64,000 nucleotides of DNA from Pseudoluteimonas sp044226035. GTDB lineage: Bacteria > Pseudomonadota > Gammaproteobacteria > Xanthomonadales > Xanthomonadaceae. Below, piece by piece: positions 33,460 through 41,329 of this stretch. Position numbers and translations under genes: made by a program. The notes beneath the pieces were generated by a model, which was not told where the DNA came from, did not search any database, and was given only the letters and a program-made list of their open reading frames with translations. Within the stretch, counting starts at the first letter, position 1, and every line of letters begins with the position of its first letter. The stretch is from NCBI GenBank assembly GCA_044226035.1, contig JBGAHT010000005.1, forward strand, positions 1 through 64,000, read 5' to 3'.

Positions 33460-34431
33460 ATGATTGAATTCGACCTGATCGCGCGCATCCACGCGCGCTG
33501 CGCCACGCGTCCCGATGTGGCGCTCGGCATCGGCGACGACGCGGCGCTGCTGCGGCCCGCGCCCGGCATGCAGCTCGCGGTCGCGATGGACACGCTCAAC
33601 GCCGGCGTGCACTTCCCCGAAGCCACCTCGCCGGCGGACATCGGCTGGAAGGCGCTGGCGGTGAACCTCTCCGATCTCGCCGCGATGGGCGCGACGCCGG
33701 CATGGTGCACCCTGTCGCTATCGCTTCCCGAAGCCGATCCCGTATGGGTCGAGGCCTTCCTCGACGGCTTCCTCGAACTCGCGAACGCGCACGGCGTCGC
33801 CCTGGTCGGCGGCGATACCACGCGCGGGCCGTTGTCGGTATGCGTGACCGCGCATGGCTTCGTCGAAGCCGGTTCGGCGCTGCTGCGTTCCGGCGCGCGC
33901 GCCGGCGACGACATCTGGGTCAGCGGCACGCTCGGCGATGCCGCCGGCGCCTTGGTAAAAGGGGGTCAGAGTGGGTTTTCGCGAACCAAAACCCACTCTG
34001 ACCCCCTTTTGTTCCTTTTGTTCCGCCTCGACCGGCCGACGCCGCGCGTCGCGCTCGGGCGCGCGCTGCGCGGCATCGCGACGTCCTGCATCGACGTTTC
34101 CGATGGCCTGCTCGCCGATCTCGGCCACGTCTGCGCGGCAAGCGGCGTCGGCGCGGAAGTCGAACTCGCGTCCTTGCCGCTGTCGCCGGCGTTGCGATCC
34201 GCGTTCGACGAAGACATGCGCCGCGCGTTGCAGGCCACCGGCGGCGACGATTACGAACTGTGCTTCACCGCGCCGGAATCGGCGCGTACCGATGTCGAAC
34301 AGGCCGCGCGCAACGCGGGCGTCGCGGTCGCGCGCATCGGTCGCGTTGTCGCGGGCGGCGGCGTGGCCGCGTTCGACGCCGACGGAAACCCATGGACGCC
34401 ATCACGGACGGGTTACGCGCACTTCGCCTGA
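33460..34431 (+). CDS. thiL: Thiamine-monophosphate kinase with in-frame palindrome
   Basis: Phosphorylates thiamine monophosphate to thiamine diphosphate. It has 323 residues of the PurM/ThiL fold: GIGDDAALLRP, AMDTLNAGVHFP, DLAAMGATPAW, LVGGDTTRGPLSV and GDDYELCFTAP are all present. Between GDAAGAL and RLDRPTPRVALG, an 18-codon perfect palindrome (33957-34010) is translated as KGGQSGFSRTKTHSDPLL. This is a loop of variable length in the family and the motifs on both sides are intact, so activity is plausible. Confidence 0.93.
   Translation: MIEFDLIARIHARCATRPDVALGIGDDAALLRPAPGMQLAVAMDTLNAGVHFPEATSPADIGWKALAVNLSDLAAMGATPAWCTLSLSLPEADPVWVEAFLDGFLELANAHGVALVGGDTTRGPLSVCVTAHGFVEAGSALLRSGARAGDDIWVSGTLGDAAGALVKGGQSGFSRTKTHSDPLLFLLFRLDRPTPRVALGRALRGIATSCIDVSDGLLADLGHVCAASGVGAEVELASLPLSPALRSAFDEDMRRALQATGGDDYELCFTAPESARTDVEQAARNAGVAVARIGRVVAGGGVAAFDADGNPWTPSRTGYAHFA
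33957..34010. repeat. Perfect 23-bp palindrome inside thiL
   Basis: The left arm (33957-33979) reads AAAAGGGGGTCAGAGTGGGT plus TTT, and the right arm (33988-34010) is its exact reverse complement, with an 8-base loop CGCGAACC. Length is 54 bp, 18 codons with no stop. GGGGTCAGAGT is, from memory, a core seen in dispersed palindromes of several proteobacteria. The T/A ends stand out in a GC-rich gene. Confidence 0.92.
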
Positions 34432-34541
34432 GCGTCCTTCGCGTTGCCGCGCAAGCCATTGGTCACGATGCCGACGGGCACTGCCGCATCCGGGCCGCCA
34501 CGCGCAGGCTGTGGGCACCCTCCCGATGCGGAAGCGACGCG

Positions 34542-34667
34542 ATGTTCCGGAAAATCCTGGTTGGACTGGCGCTGGTGGCGATGCTGTGCGCGGTCGGCGC
34601 GTCGGGTTACCAGTTCGGCAAGTACCTGCGGGAACGCGATCGCGCCGCGGACGTGCGGCCGGGCTGA
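34542..34667 (+). CDS. Possible 41-residue membrane peptide
   Basis: A short open frame, MFRKILVGLALVAMLCAVGA followed by SGYQFGKYLRERDRAAD, with one N-terminal hydrophobic helix and a basic tail. It ends 9 bp before the convergent yraN stop and lies about 110 bp after thiL. The Shine-Dalgarno is weak. Composition looks protein-like (helix plus amphipathic charged tail), but no family is recognised. Conservation in relatives would decide whether it is real. Confidence 0.42.
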   Translation: MFRKILVGLALVAMLCAVGASGYQFGKYLRERDRAADVRPG

Positions 34668-34676
34668 CGCGGGCGC

Positions 34677-35075
34677 TCAGGCGTCGTCGGCGCGGAACGC
34701 GTCGCGCAGCCAGTTCAGTCGCGGCGCATCCGGATCGCCGGCGGCCTCGACCACGTCGAAGCGACAGGGCAGTTCCGCGAACTGCGGATGCCCGAGCAGG
34801 AAGCGTTGCGCCGCGCGCACCAGCTTCCGGCGCTTCGCCACGTCCACTGAGGCCGCGCCGCCGCCGTGGCCGTCGCTGCGGCGATGCCGCACCTCGACGA
34901 ACACCAGCGTCGCGCCGTCGCGCATGACCAGGTCGAGTTCGCCATCGCGGTAGCGCGCGTTCGCGGCGACCGTGGACAGGCCTTTTCCCTGCAGGAAGGC
35001 GGCCGCGGCGCGCTCGATCCGCGCGCCGATCGCGTTGCGGTCCGCGGCCTCAGCCGCCCGCGTTCGCATCGGCAT
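34677..35075 (-). CDS. yraN: YraN family endonuclease-like protein (UPF0102)
   Basis: Predicted member of the restriction-endonuclease-like fold family UPF0102, often beside the lpoA-like gene and rsmI. From ATG 35075 it is 132 residues; a second ATG at 35069 is equally possible. The family core reads GARIERAAAAFLQGKGL, ANARYRDGELDLVMRDGATL and VFVEVRHRRS, with the Asp/Glu-X-Arg catalytic-like pattern, and AKRRKLVRAAQRFL. It overlaps the lpoA-like gene by 20-26 bases, so the two are co-transcribed. Biological role unproven. Confidence 0.9.
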   Translation of the reverse strand: MPMRTRAAEAADRNAIGARIERAAAAFLQGKGLSTVAANARYRDGELDLVMRDGATLVFVEVRHRRSDGHGGGAASVDVAKRRKLVRAAQRFLLGHPQFAELPCRFDVVEAAGDPDAPRLNWLRDAFRADDA

Positions 35076-36438
35076 GGAACACCGCCCACGCCGGCGTGCG
35101 CAGCACGTTGCCGAAGCCGTCGATGCGCAGCGTGCCGGTCGCGCCCGGCAATTCCGCGCCGTTGGCGGTGGGGAGGTATTCGAGCCACGCGCACACGCGC
35201 CAGGCGTCGTAGCCGAACGCGAACAGCTTCGCCGCCGCGCCGCGCGCGGTCGGCAGGTTCGCCGCGACCGTGGCCTGCGGCGGCAGGCCCGGCGCGCCGC
35301 CGACGCCCCAGGCTTCGGTCGGGTAGCGGATGCCGTCGAGCGCGGCGTCGCCCGCGTCCTTGCCGGTGCCGGACACGATCTGCGAAGTCGCGAGTTTCGG
35401 CACCATCGCCAGTCCGGCGAGGGCGAGGCGCGGCACCACCGCGCGCGCGCTGCTGCCCTTGAGCGCGATGAACACCGCATCGACGCCGCCGGGCTTGGCG
35501 GCGAACGCGGCGAAATCGGGCGTGGCCTCGTTCGCCACGCCGGCGATGGCGCCGCCGCGCGCGGCGAAGGTTTCGCGGAACGCATCCATCGCGCGGCGCT
35601 GCACGTCTTCGCCGCCGGCGACCAGCAGCACGTGGCGTGCGCCGTTGTCGTAGAGGCTGTCGGCGGCGGCGATGCCCTCGTCCTCGGGCGACAGCGCGAA
35701 GCTCGCGTTGCCGGCCGGCGGCCGCGCTTCGCCGCGGTTCAGCGCCAACACCGGCACCGGCAGCGAGGCGCGCGAGAACAGCGTGGTCACTTCGTCGCGG
35801 CCGAGCGGGCCGACCACGAAATCGTTGCCTTCGGCCACGGCCTTGTCGTACGCGGCCTGCACCCCGCCGGCGGTGTCGTAGAAGCGCAGTTCCGGGCGCC
35901 GGCGAGATTCGCCGTAGTAGGCGGCGAGGAACCCGTCGCGCACCGGCGAGGCCGCGACCGCGAGGCCGCCGGTCAGCGGCAACAGCACCGCGAGATGCTG
36001 CGGCGGGCGGTAGCCGTCGCGGTCCGCGGGCGGGCGATCGCCGGCATCGAAGCGCCAGTCGCCGCGCGCGAACGGATGCGGCAGCGGCAGGCCGCGCGCG
36101 ATCAGCGCCCGGCCGAGGAAGTTGTACAGCGGCTCCTCGGCCGGCGTGGCCGCGGCTTCCTTCGCCAGCGTGGCGTCGTCTAGGGTCGCCAACAGGCGCG
36201 AAATCGCGTCGGCGTTGTCGCGCCGCGCCTGGCCGGCGAGGGTGGCGTCCTGCGCCGCGCGCTGCGCGGCCTCGGCCACCGCGGCGCTGCGCACGTGGGC
36301 CTTGGGCCCGGAAACCTGCACGCTGGCGCAGCCGGCCACGAGCAGGGCCAGCGACAGCGCGAGCAACATCCTGTTGAAGAGCTGCCTGTTCAAGAGCCGC
36401 CTATTGAAGAGCTGCCTTGCGGGGAACATCCGTTTCAT
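35050..36438 (-). CDS. Penicillin-binding protein activator LpoA-like (LppC family)
   Basis: Outer-membrane lipoprotein expected to stimulate a class A PBP. The product is 462 residues: signal peptide with lipobox LLVAGC (about 25-36), a short N-terminal helical part, and a periplasmic-binding-protein-like domain from about residue 148 (LAVLLPLTGGLAVAASPVRDG to VRTPAWAVF-like end). E. coli LpoA is longer, with a larger TPR domain. The N-terminus holds three tandem 15-base units coding RQLFN, RRLLN, RQLFN; the signal peptide proper starts at MLLALSLALL, so ATG 36369 may be the real start. It diverges from rsmI. Confidence 0.87.
   Translation of the reverse strand: MKRMFPARQLFNRRLLNRQLFNRMLLALSLALLVAGCASVQVSGPKAHVRSAAVAEAAQRAAQDATLAGQARRDNADAISRLLATLDDATLAKEAAATPAEEPLYNFLGRALIARGLPLPHPFARGDWRFDAGDRPPADRDGYRPPQHLAVLLPLTGGLAVAASPVRDGFLAAYYGESRRRPELRFYDTAGGVQAAYDKAVAEGNDFVVGPLGRDEVTTLFSRASLPVPVLALNRGEARPPAGNASFALSPEDEGIAAADSLYDNGARHVLLVAGGEDVQRRAMDAFRETFAARGGAIAGVANEATPDFAAFAAKPGGVDAVFIALKGSSARAVVPRLALAGLAMVPKLATSQIVSGTGKDAGDAALDGIRYPTEAWGVGGAPGLPPQATVAANLPTARGAAAKLFAFGYDAWRVCAWLEYLPTANGAELPGATGTLRIDGFGNVLRTPAWAVFHADANAGG
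36370..36416 (-). repeat. Three tandem 15-base units in lipoprotein leader
   Basis: On the minus strand the unit AGGCAGCTCTTCAAC is repeated three times with a few changes, each coding five residues (RQLFN or RRLLN). It precedes the hydrophobic signal core of the LpoA-like protein and looks like slippage expansion. Confidence 0.75.
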
Positions 36439-36502
36439 GCGTCCACCGGTTCCTGGGTGCTTCCGGTTAGGATTCTAGCGCCCCCACGATTCCACGGAAC
36501 CC

Positions 36503-37333
36503 ATGCCCGGCGCAGGCACGCTGCACGTCGTCGCGACCCCGATCGGCAACCTCGGCGACCTGTCGCCGCGCGCGCTGGAAGTGTTGCGCGCGGTCGCTGC
36601 GATCTGCGCCGAGGACACCCGGCACACCCGGCGCCTGCTCGCGCATTTCGGCATCGAACGGCCGCTGCTGGCGGTGCACGAGCACAACGAGGACGACGTC
36701 GCCGGGAAACTGGTCGAACGCCTGCTCGCCGGCGAATCGCTGGCGCTGGTGTCGGACGCCGGCACGCCGCTGGTCAGCGACCCGGGGTTCCGCCTGGTGC
36801 GCGCCGCGCGTGCAGCCGGAATCGCGGTCAGTCCGGTGCCGGGCGCGTGCGCGTTCGTCGCCGCGCTCTCCGTCGCCGGGCTGGCCAGCGACCGCTTCGT
36901 GTTCGAGGGCTTCCTCCCGGCCAAGGCCGCGGCACGGCGCGAACGCCTCGCCTCGCTCGCGGGCGAAACGCGCACCCTGGTGTTCTACGAATCCGCGCAT
37001 CGCATCGAGGACGCGCTGGCCGATTGCGTCGTCGTCTTCGGCGCGGAGCGGCCGGCGGTGCTCGCGCGCGAGCTGACCAAGCTGTTCGAAACCGTGCTCG
37101 ACGGAACCCTGGGCGAACTGCAGGCGAAGGTGCAAGCCGATCCCGACCAGCGCAAGGGCGAATTCGTGCTGCTGGTGCAGGGCGCGGGCGAGGACGCCGA
37201 GGCGAAGGTCGCCGAAGGGCGGCGCCTGTACGCGAAACTGTGCGAACACCTCAAGCCTTCGCAGGCGGCCAAGCTCGCGGCCGAGCTGAGCGGGGCGCCG
37301 AGGAAGGCGCTGTACGGGGGCGAAGGCGGCTGA
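36503..37333 (+). CDS. rsmI: 16S rRNA (cytidine-1402-2'-O)-methyltransferase
   Basis: Adds the 2'-O-methyl at C1402 in the ribosomal P site. It has 276 residues of the tetrapyrrole-methylase fold: LHVVATPIGNLGDLSPRAL, CAEDTRHTRRLL, VSDAGTPLVSDPGFRLV and PVPGACAFVAALSVAGL. The start MPGAGTLHVV at 36503 fits the family. It diverges from the lpoA-like gene by 64 bp and is followed by the RNase P RNA. Confidence 0.96.
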   Translation: MPGAGTLHVVATPIGNLGDLSPRALEVLRAVAAICAEDTRHTRRLLAHFGIERPLLAVHEHNEDDVAGKLVERLLAGESLALVSDAGTPLVSDPGFRLVRAARAAGIAVSPVPGACAFVAALSVAGLASDRFVFEGFLPAKAAARRERLASLAGETRTLVFYESAHRIEDALADCVVVFGAERPAVLARELTKLFETVLDGTLGELQAKVQADPDQRKGEFVLLVQGAGEDAEAKVAEGRRLYAKLCEHLKPSQAAKLAAELSGAPRKALYGGEGG

Positions 37334-37360
37334 GCCGGTGGCATGAGACAATCGGCGTCG

Positions 37361-37716
37361 GCGGAGCCGGCCAGACAGTCGCGTCATCCCGTTTTCTTCG
37401 GAAGGCGTGGTGCCGAGGAAAGTCCGGGCTCCACAGGGCACGGTGCCAGGTAACGCCTGGGCGGCGCGAGCCGACGGAAAGTGCAACAGAAAGATACCGC
37501 CAGCTTCGGCTGGTAAGGGTGAAATGGTGCGGTAAGAGCGCACCGCGAGCCTGGCAACAGGCCGGCACGGCAAACCCCACCGGGAGCAAGGCCAAATAGG
37601 GACCTCATGACGTTGCCCGCGTCGGGTCCGGGTAGGCTGCTCGAGCGTATCGGCGACGGTGCGCCTAGAGGAATGACTGTCCACGACAGAACCCGGCTTA
37701 CCGGCCGGCTCCGCCA
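37361..37716 (+). ncRNA. rnpB: RNase P RNA, class A
   Basis: The catalytic RNA of RNase P, about 356 nucleotides. The P1 strands are GCGGAGCCGGCC at 37361 and GGCCGGCTCCGC at 37705-37716. Conserved core pieces are GAGGAAAGTCCGGGCTCC, CAGGGCACGGTGCCAGGTAA, AACAGAAAGATACCG, GCAAACCCCACCGG and GAACCCGGCTTACCG. A GACAAT (37347-37352) eight bases upstream is a likely -10. It sits between rsmI and the minus-strand methyltransferase gene; no clear T-run terminator follows. Confidence 0.96.
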
Positions 37717-37735
37717 CTTTCCTCCCGGCCGGGCT

Positions 37736-38476
37736 TCAGCGCCCCGGCACGCGCAGCCATTCCGTATGCCGTTTCAGCGTGCGCAGCGCGATCCAGGCGA
37801 CGAACCCGACCGCCAGCGCGCACAGCCACAGGTGCCCCGGCCCGAAGCGATGCGCGACGACGGAGTCGCTCGCGGTGTCGAGGATGAACATCGCCAGGAC
37901 CACCGAAAAGGCGTTGTTGTATTCGCGCCGCAGCACGTTGCGCAGCGAGAACGGCAGGTCGGGCCGCTTCCACGACCGCAGGTTCGGGATGATCGCCGGC
38001 GTCGCGGCGGCCCAGTCCTCGTAGCCGCGGCCGAAGCGCGCGCGCAGGAATTGTTCTTCCGCGAACATGATCCGTTCGTAGTACATGCAGAAGCCGAGCA
38101 GGCACGCGACCGCCGGCCACCACGCGTGCACGAAGCTGATCGTGCCGAGGAAGATGAAGAAATTGCCGAGGTACAGGGGGTGGCGCACGACCGAATACAG
38201 GCCGGTGGTGTTGAGCGACGCGGCGCGTTGTTCGCGCGCGTTGCGGCCGGAAGTGTCCTTCGGGGCATGCCCGACCACGTGCGCGCGGATGCACAGCCCG
38301 AAGGTCGCGACCAGGAAGCAACCGAGTTCCCACAACTCGTCCACACGCCGGCTGCCGCCCAGGTAGCGATAGTGGCGCAAGTCGAGCAGGAGCACGGCAA
38401 GCGCGATCAGGGGCAGCCAGCCCCGCCAGCGGAACAGCCAGTTGCCGCTGCGTTCCAGTTCTTCGGCAAGCGCCAC
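37736..38476 (-). CDS. Isoprenylcysteine-carboxyl-methyltransferase-like membrane protein
   Basis: Polytopic membrane protein of 246 residues with the ICMT/PEMT signature: LYSVVRHPLYLGNFFIFLG, then YYERIMFAEEQFLRARFGRGYEDW. At least five hydrophobic segments are visible, for instance near 22-40, 55-75, 120-150 and 200-230. The start is GTG 38476, preceded by a perfect GGAGG seven bases upstream. Bacterial members methylate or alkylate small molecules or lipids, but the substrate here is unknown. The frame is open upstream to 39379 with no coding logic. Confidence 0.85.
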   Translation of the reverse strand: MALAEELERSGNWLFRWRGWLPLIALAVLLLDLRHYRYLGGSRRVDELWELGCFLVATFGLCIRAHVVGHAPKDTSGRNAREQRAASLNTTGLYSVVRHPLYLGNFFIFLGTISFVHAWWPAVACLLGFCMYYERIMFAEEQFLRARFGRGYEDWAAATPAIIPNLRSWKRPDLPFSLRNVLRREYNNAFSVVLAMFILDTASDSVVAHRFGPGHLWLCALAVGFVAWIALRTLKRHTEWLRVPGR

Positions 38477-38588
38477 GACACGACCTCCGCGAGGGATCGG
38501 CCATCCTACGCTTCCGCCGTTCCCGGGCATGCTGCGCGGCGGCAAGGTTGGCGGGGCGCCGCGAAAGGCCCGCAGCGGTATCGTCCGG

Positions 38589-39347
38589 TCAACCCTCGTT
38601 GCGCAGCGACGTCTCGCCTGCGAACGCGCCGTTCGCCCCGAACCTGCGTTCGACGATGCGACCGCGGCCTTCGTGGTCGAGCATGACGAGGGTGCTGGCG
38701 CGGGTGCCGTAGGCGTCGCCGCGGATGAAGGCGGGCGACAGCCTGCGCTCCAGTTCGATGCCGATTCCGGTGTCGGGCAGTTCATGGTCCGCGGCGATGC
38801 GCTCGTCGGCCATGGCGTCCCACAGCGATCGCGGATCGTCGTCGCCGGCATCGATCCACGTCCGCAGTGCGGCCATGAGATGCCGGGTCTTCGGCCAGGG
38901 CGCATCGAGGCGGCCGTTGGAAATGCCGTGCACGCCCGGCGCGAGCGGTTCGCGCTGCAGCGGATGGTTGCCCAGGTGCCAGCAGCCTTCGCTGTCGGCC
39001 AGCAGCAGGTTGAACGGTGCGTGGCCTTGCGCGTTCGCATGCAGTTCCGCCGTCGTGGCCGCCGCATCTGCGGCGCCTGCGAGGAAGGCGACGGGCAGGG
39101 CGCCGCGCGAAGGGCCCGCATGCGGCTTGGCGAATCCGTCGCGGACGTTGGTGACCACCGCCAAGCGGCCGCGGGGGTCGATTCCCAGCCAGGTGCCGCC
39201 GGAGCGGAGGTCGCGCCCGGCGCGGATCCCGGAATCCGGCCAGCGGGCCAGCGCGGCGGTCGGGCGGGCGTGGAATTCGTCGCGGTTGCCGGCCAGCAGC
39301 AGCCGCCAGCGGGGGTGGGCGTTCCAGGCCAGGGCGACGACGCACAT
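38589..39347 (-). CDS. NRDE family protein (TANGO2-like)
   Basis: Protein of 252 residues starting MCVVALAWNAHPRWRLLLAGNRDEFHARPTA when read from ATG 39347. Cys2 after the initiator Met and the NRDE box fit the family, which resembles N-terminal-nucleophile hydrolases. Other family blocks are GGTWLGIDPRGRLAVVTNVR and FNLLLADSEG. TANGO2 relatives are linked to haem or lipid handling, but the bacterial role is not known. The upstream extension (54 residues) has no family match and was dropped. Confidence 0.88.
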   Translation of the reverse strand: MCVVALAWNAHPRWRLLLAGNRDEFHARPTAALARWPDSGIRAGRDLRSGGTWLGIDPRGRLAVVTNVRDGFAKPHAGPSRGALPVAFLAGAADAAATTAELHANAQGHAPFNLLLADSEGCWHLGNHPLQREPLAPGVHGISNGRLDAPWPKTRHLMAALRTWIDAGDDDPRSLWDAMADERIAADHELPDTGIGIELERRLSPAFIRGDAYGTRASTLVMLDHEGRGRIVERRFGANGAFAGETSLRNEG

Positions 39348-39560
39348 GTCCCATTGTGCCGCGCCCGCTCCCGGGCCATTCATTTTGCGGTGCAGCATGA
39401 CCGGCCAGGCCCGCCGATCGGCATCGGCGGACCGCAGCCGGAATTGACCGAATCTCAAAATTTGAGATGAAACAGCAGCTTGTGGATAAAGTTTGAACAA
39501 TTCTCTCAAGTGTTGCGCAAGTCATTGACGCGGCAAGTGAAATTTCCCTGAAACGAATGT

Positions 39561-39589
39561 TGACAAGCCCCGGGACGGTGCCTAATGTG
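39561..39589 (+). promoter_or_regulatory. Sigma-70 promoter of the dcw cluster
   Basis: A perfect -35 TTGACA (39561-39566) and a -10 TAATGT (39584-39589) are separated by 17 bp, the best promoter in the window. The 325-bp gap between the NRDE gene and mraZ is also relatively AT-rich at 39440-39570. It should drive mraZ and much of the division cluster. Confidence 0.8.
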
Positions 39590-39597
39590 GCGACTCG

Positions 39598-39620
39598 TGG
39601 GAAATCCGGGAAATCCGTGG
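39598..39620 (+). promoter_or_regulatory. Tandem GGGAAATCC repeats, likely MraZ operator
   Basis: Just downstream of the -10, GGGAAATCC occurs twice directly in tandem, preceded by GT and followed by GTGG, giving a TGGGA/CGGGA/CGTGG series every nine bases. MraZ is known to bind short GG-rich direct repeats upstream of its own gene, so this is the likely autoregulatory site. Inferred from position and pattern. Confidence 0.6.
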
Positions 39621-39672
39621 TTTCCATTGGCCAGATTGGCCGTCTCATGACGGCTGGAGACGGATCGGGGCG

Positions 39673-40116
39673 ATGTTCCAGGGCGAGACCGCGATCACCA
39701 TCGACGACAAGGGCCGGCTGGCGATCCCGACCGCGTTCCGCGACGCCGTGGCCAAGGCCGGGAACCAGCTCGTCCTGACCTACAACCCGTTCGAGTCCGG
39801 TTGTCTGTACCTGTATCCGCAGCCGGTCTGGGAAAAGGTCCGCGACCAGGTCAATGCCTTGCCGCGTACGCGCAGCGTCAATCGCCAGTTGCAGTTGAAG
39901 CTCGTGGGCGCCGCGTGCTTCGTCGAACCCGACGGTAGCGGCCGCGTTTCGATTCCCGCATCGCAACGCAGCGCGTGCGGGCTGGAGAAGCGTGCGGTGT
40001 TGCTCGGCATGGGCGACAAGTTCGAATTGTGGAGCGAGCAGGCCCACCACGCGCAGATCCGGCAGACGCTGGGCGATGCCGACCTGGGCGAGGACCTGAA
40101 CGGATTGCAGTTGTGA
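39673..40116 (+). CDS. mraZ: Transcriptional regulator MraZ
   Basis: DNA-binding regulator of the division and cell-wall cluster. The product is 147 residues with two SpoVT/AbrB-like halves, ITIDDKGRLAIPTAFRDAV and EPDGSGRVSIPASQR. Its stop is inside the start of rsmH (GTGA overlap). The promoter and repeated operator-like sequence upstream fit autoregulation. Confidence 0.96.
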   Translation: MFQGETAITIDDKGRLAIPTAFRDAVAKAGNQLVLTYNPFESGCLYLYPQPVWEKVRDQVNALPRTRSVNRQLQLKLVGAACFVEPDGSGRVSIPASQRSACGLEKRAVLLGMGDKFELWSEQAHHAQIRQTLGDADLGEDLNGLQL

Positions 40117-41063
40117 CGCATGCCGCGGGCAAGACGCCTGCGCATGTGCCGGTGTTGTTCGCGCAGGTCATGGAGGGCCTGGCGGTGAGGGAAGAAGGGA
40201 CTTACCTCGATGGCACGTTCGGACGCGGCGGACACGCGCGGGGCGTGCTGCAACGCTTGGGGCCGGGAGGCCGGTTGCTGCTGATGGACAAGGATCCCGA
40301 GGCGATCGCCGTGGCCAGCCGTGAATTCGGCGGCGACGGGCGCGTCGCGATCCATCGCGGCAGCTTCGCCGACCTCGCGCGCTGGAGCGCCGCCGACGCC
40401 GGCCTCGACGGCGTGCTGTTCGACCTCGGCGTGTCCTCGCCGCAGCTGGACGTGGCCGAGCGCGGCTTCAGCTTCGGCAAGGACGGTCCGCTGGACATGC
40501 GCATGGATCCGGAATCGGGCGAGAGCGCGGCCGAATGGCTGGCGCGCGCCGACGAGCGCGAGATCGCCGACGTGCTGTGGACCTATGGCGAGGAACGCCA
40601 GTCGCGCCGCATCGCCCGCGCGATCGTCGCGCGTCGCGTCGAGGCGCCGCTGTTGCGCACCGCGCAGCTCGCCGACCTGATCGCCTCGGTGGTGCCGCGC
40701 GGCGGCGACAAGATTCATCCCGCCACGCGCAGCTTCCAGGCGATCCGCATCTTCATCAACCGCGAGCTGGCCGACCTCGAGGCCGGGCTCGAAGCCGCGC
40801 ACGCAAGGCTCGGCGCCGGCGGGCGGCTCGCGGTGATCAGCTTCCATTCGCTGGAAGACCGCATCGTCAAGCAGTTCATGGCCCGGCACGCGAAGGCGCC
40901 GCCGGCCAATCGCCGCATGCCGGTGGAAATCGCGTTCGTCCCGACCCTGCGCCTGGTCGGCGGCGCGCAACGCGCCGACGAGGCCGAAACCGCGGCGAAC
41001 CCGCGCGCGCGCAGCGCGGTGCTGCGCGTGGCCGAACGCCTGCCGGCGGAGCGCGTCGCATGA
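40113..41063 (+). CDS. rsmH: 16S rRNA (cytosine-1402-N4)-methyltransferase
   Basis: N4-methylates C1402 of 16S rRNA, the same base that RsmI modifies. The GTG at 40113 overlaps the mraZ stop and gives 316 residues: HVPVLFAQVMEGL, DGTFGRGGHARGVL, DLGVSSPQLD, ATRSFQAIRIFINREL and ISFHSLEDRIVKQF. Placement after mraZ is universal in dcw clusters. Confidence 0.96.
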   Translation: MTHAAGKTPAHVPVLFAQVMEGLAVREEGTYLDGTFGRGGHARGVLQRLGPGGRLLLMDKDPEAIAVASREFGGDGRVAIHRGSFADLARWSAADAGLDGVLFDLGVSSPQLDVAERGFSFGKDGPLDMRMDPESGESAAEWLARADEREIADVLWTYGEERQSRRIARAIVARRVEAPLLRTAQLADLIASVVPRGGDKIHPATRSFQAIRIFINRELADLEAGLEAAHARLGAGGRLAVISFHSLEDRIVKQFMARHAKAPPANRRMPVEIAFVPTLRLVGGAQRADEAETAANPRARSAVLRVAERLPAERVA

Positions 41064-41329
41064 ACGCCGGCCGGATCCTGCTCGCGGTGCTGCTGGTCAT
41101 GAACGTCGCCAGCGCGATCGGCGTGGTGTACGCGCGCCACGAGCACCGCCAGCTGTTCGTCGCGCTCGACCGGCTCACCCACGAACGCGACGAACTCAAC
41201 ATCGACTTCGGCCGCCTGCAGCTGGAGCAGGCGACCTGGGCGGAAAGCAACCGCGTCGACCAGATTGCGCGCACCAGGCTCGGGATGAAGTTCCCCGAGG
41301 GCGCGGAGATCGAGGTGGTGCGCCCATGA
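41060..41329 (+). CDS. ftsL: Cell division protein FtsL
   Basis: Small bitopic divisome protein that forms a coiled coil with FtsB. It has 89 residues: a short cytoplasmic end, one transmembrane helix (ILLAVLLVMNVASAIGVVYA, about 6-25) and a periplasmic coiled-coil stretch (RQLFVALDRLTHERDELNID). Overlapping starts and stops on both sides (ATGA) couple it with rsmH and ftsI. Confidence 0.9.
   Translation: MNAGRILLAVLLVMNVASAIGVVYARHEHRQLFVALDRLTHERDELNIDFGRLQLEQATWAESNRVDQIARTRLGMKFPEGAEIEVVRP

Noticed and set aside
33971..34927. A 318-residue frame starting inside the thiL palindrome
   Set aside because: It is Arg/Ser/Pro-rich, has no domain and overlaps thiL and antisense yraN.
36370..36416. 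CRISPR-like spaced repeats
   Set aside because: Units are 15 bp and contiguous with no spacers; it is a coding tandem repeat.
37607..38686. A plus-strand protein of 359 residues after rsmI
   Set aside because: The first 110 bases lie within RNase P RNA and the rest is antisense to the methyltransferase gene.
37736..39379. A 547-residue fusion of the ICMT-like protein with upstream sequence
   Set aside because: The upstream part overlaps the NRDE gene in another frame, and GTG 38476 has a perfect GGAGG.
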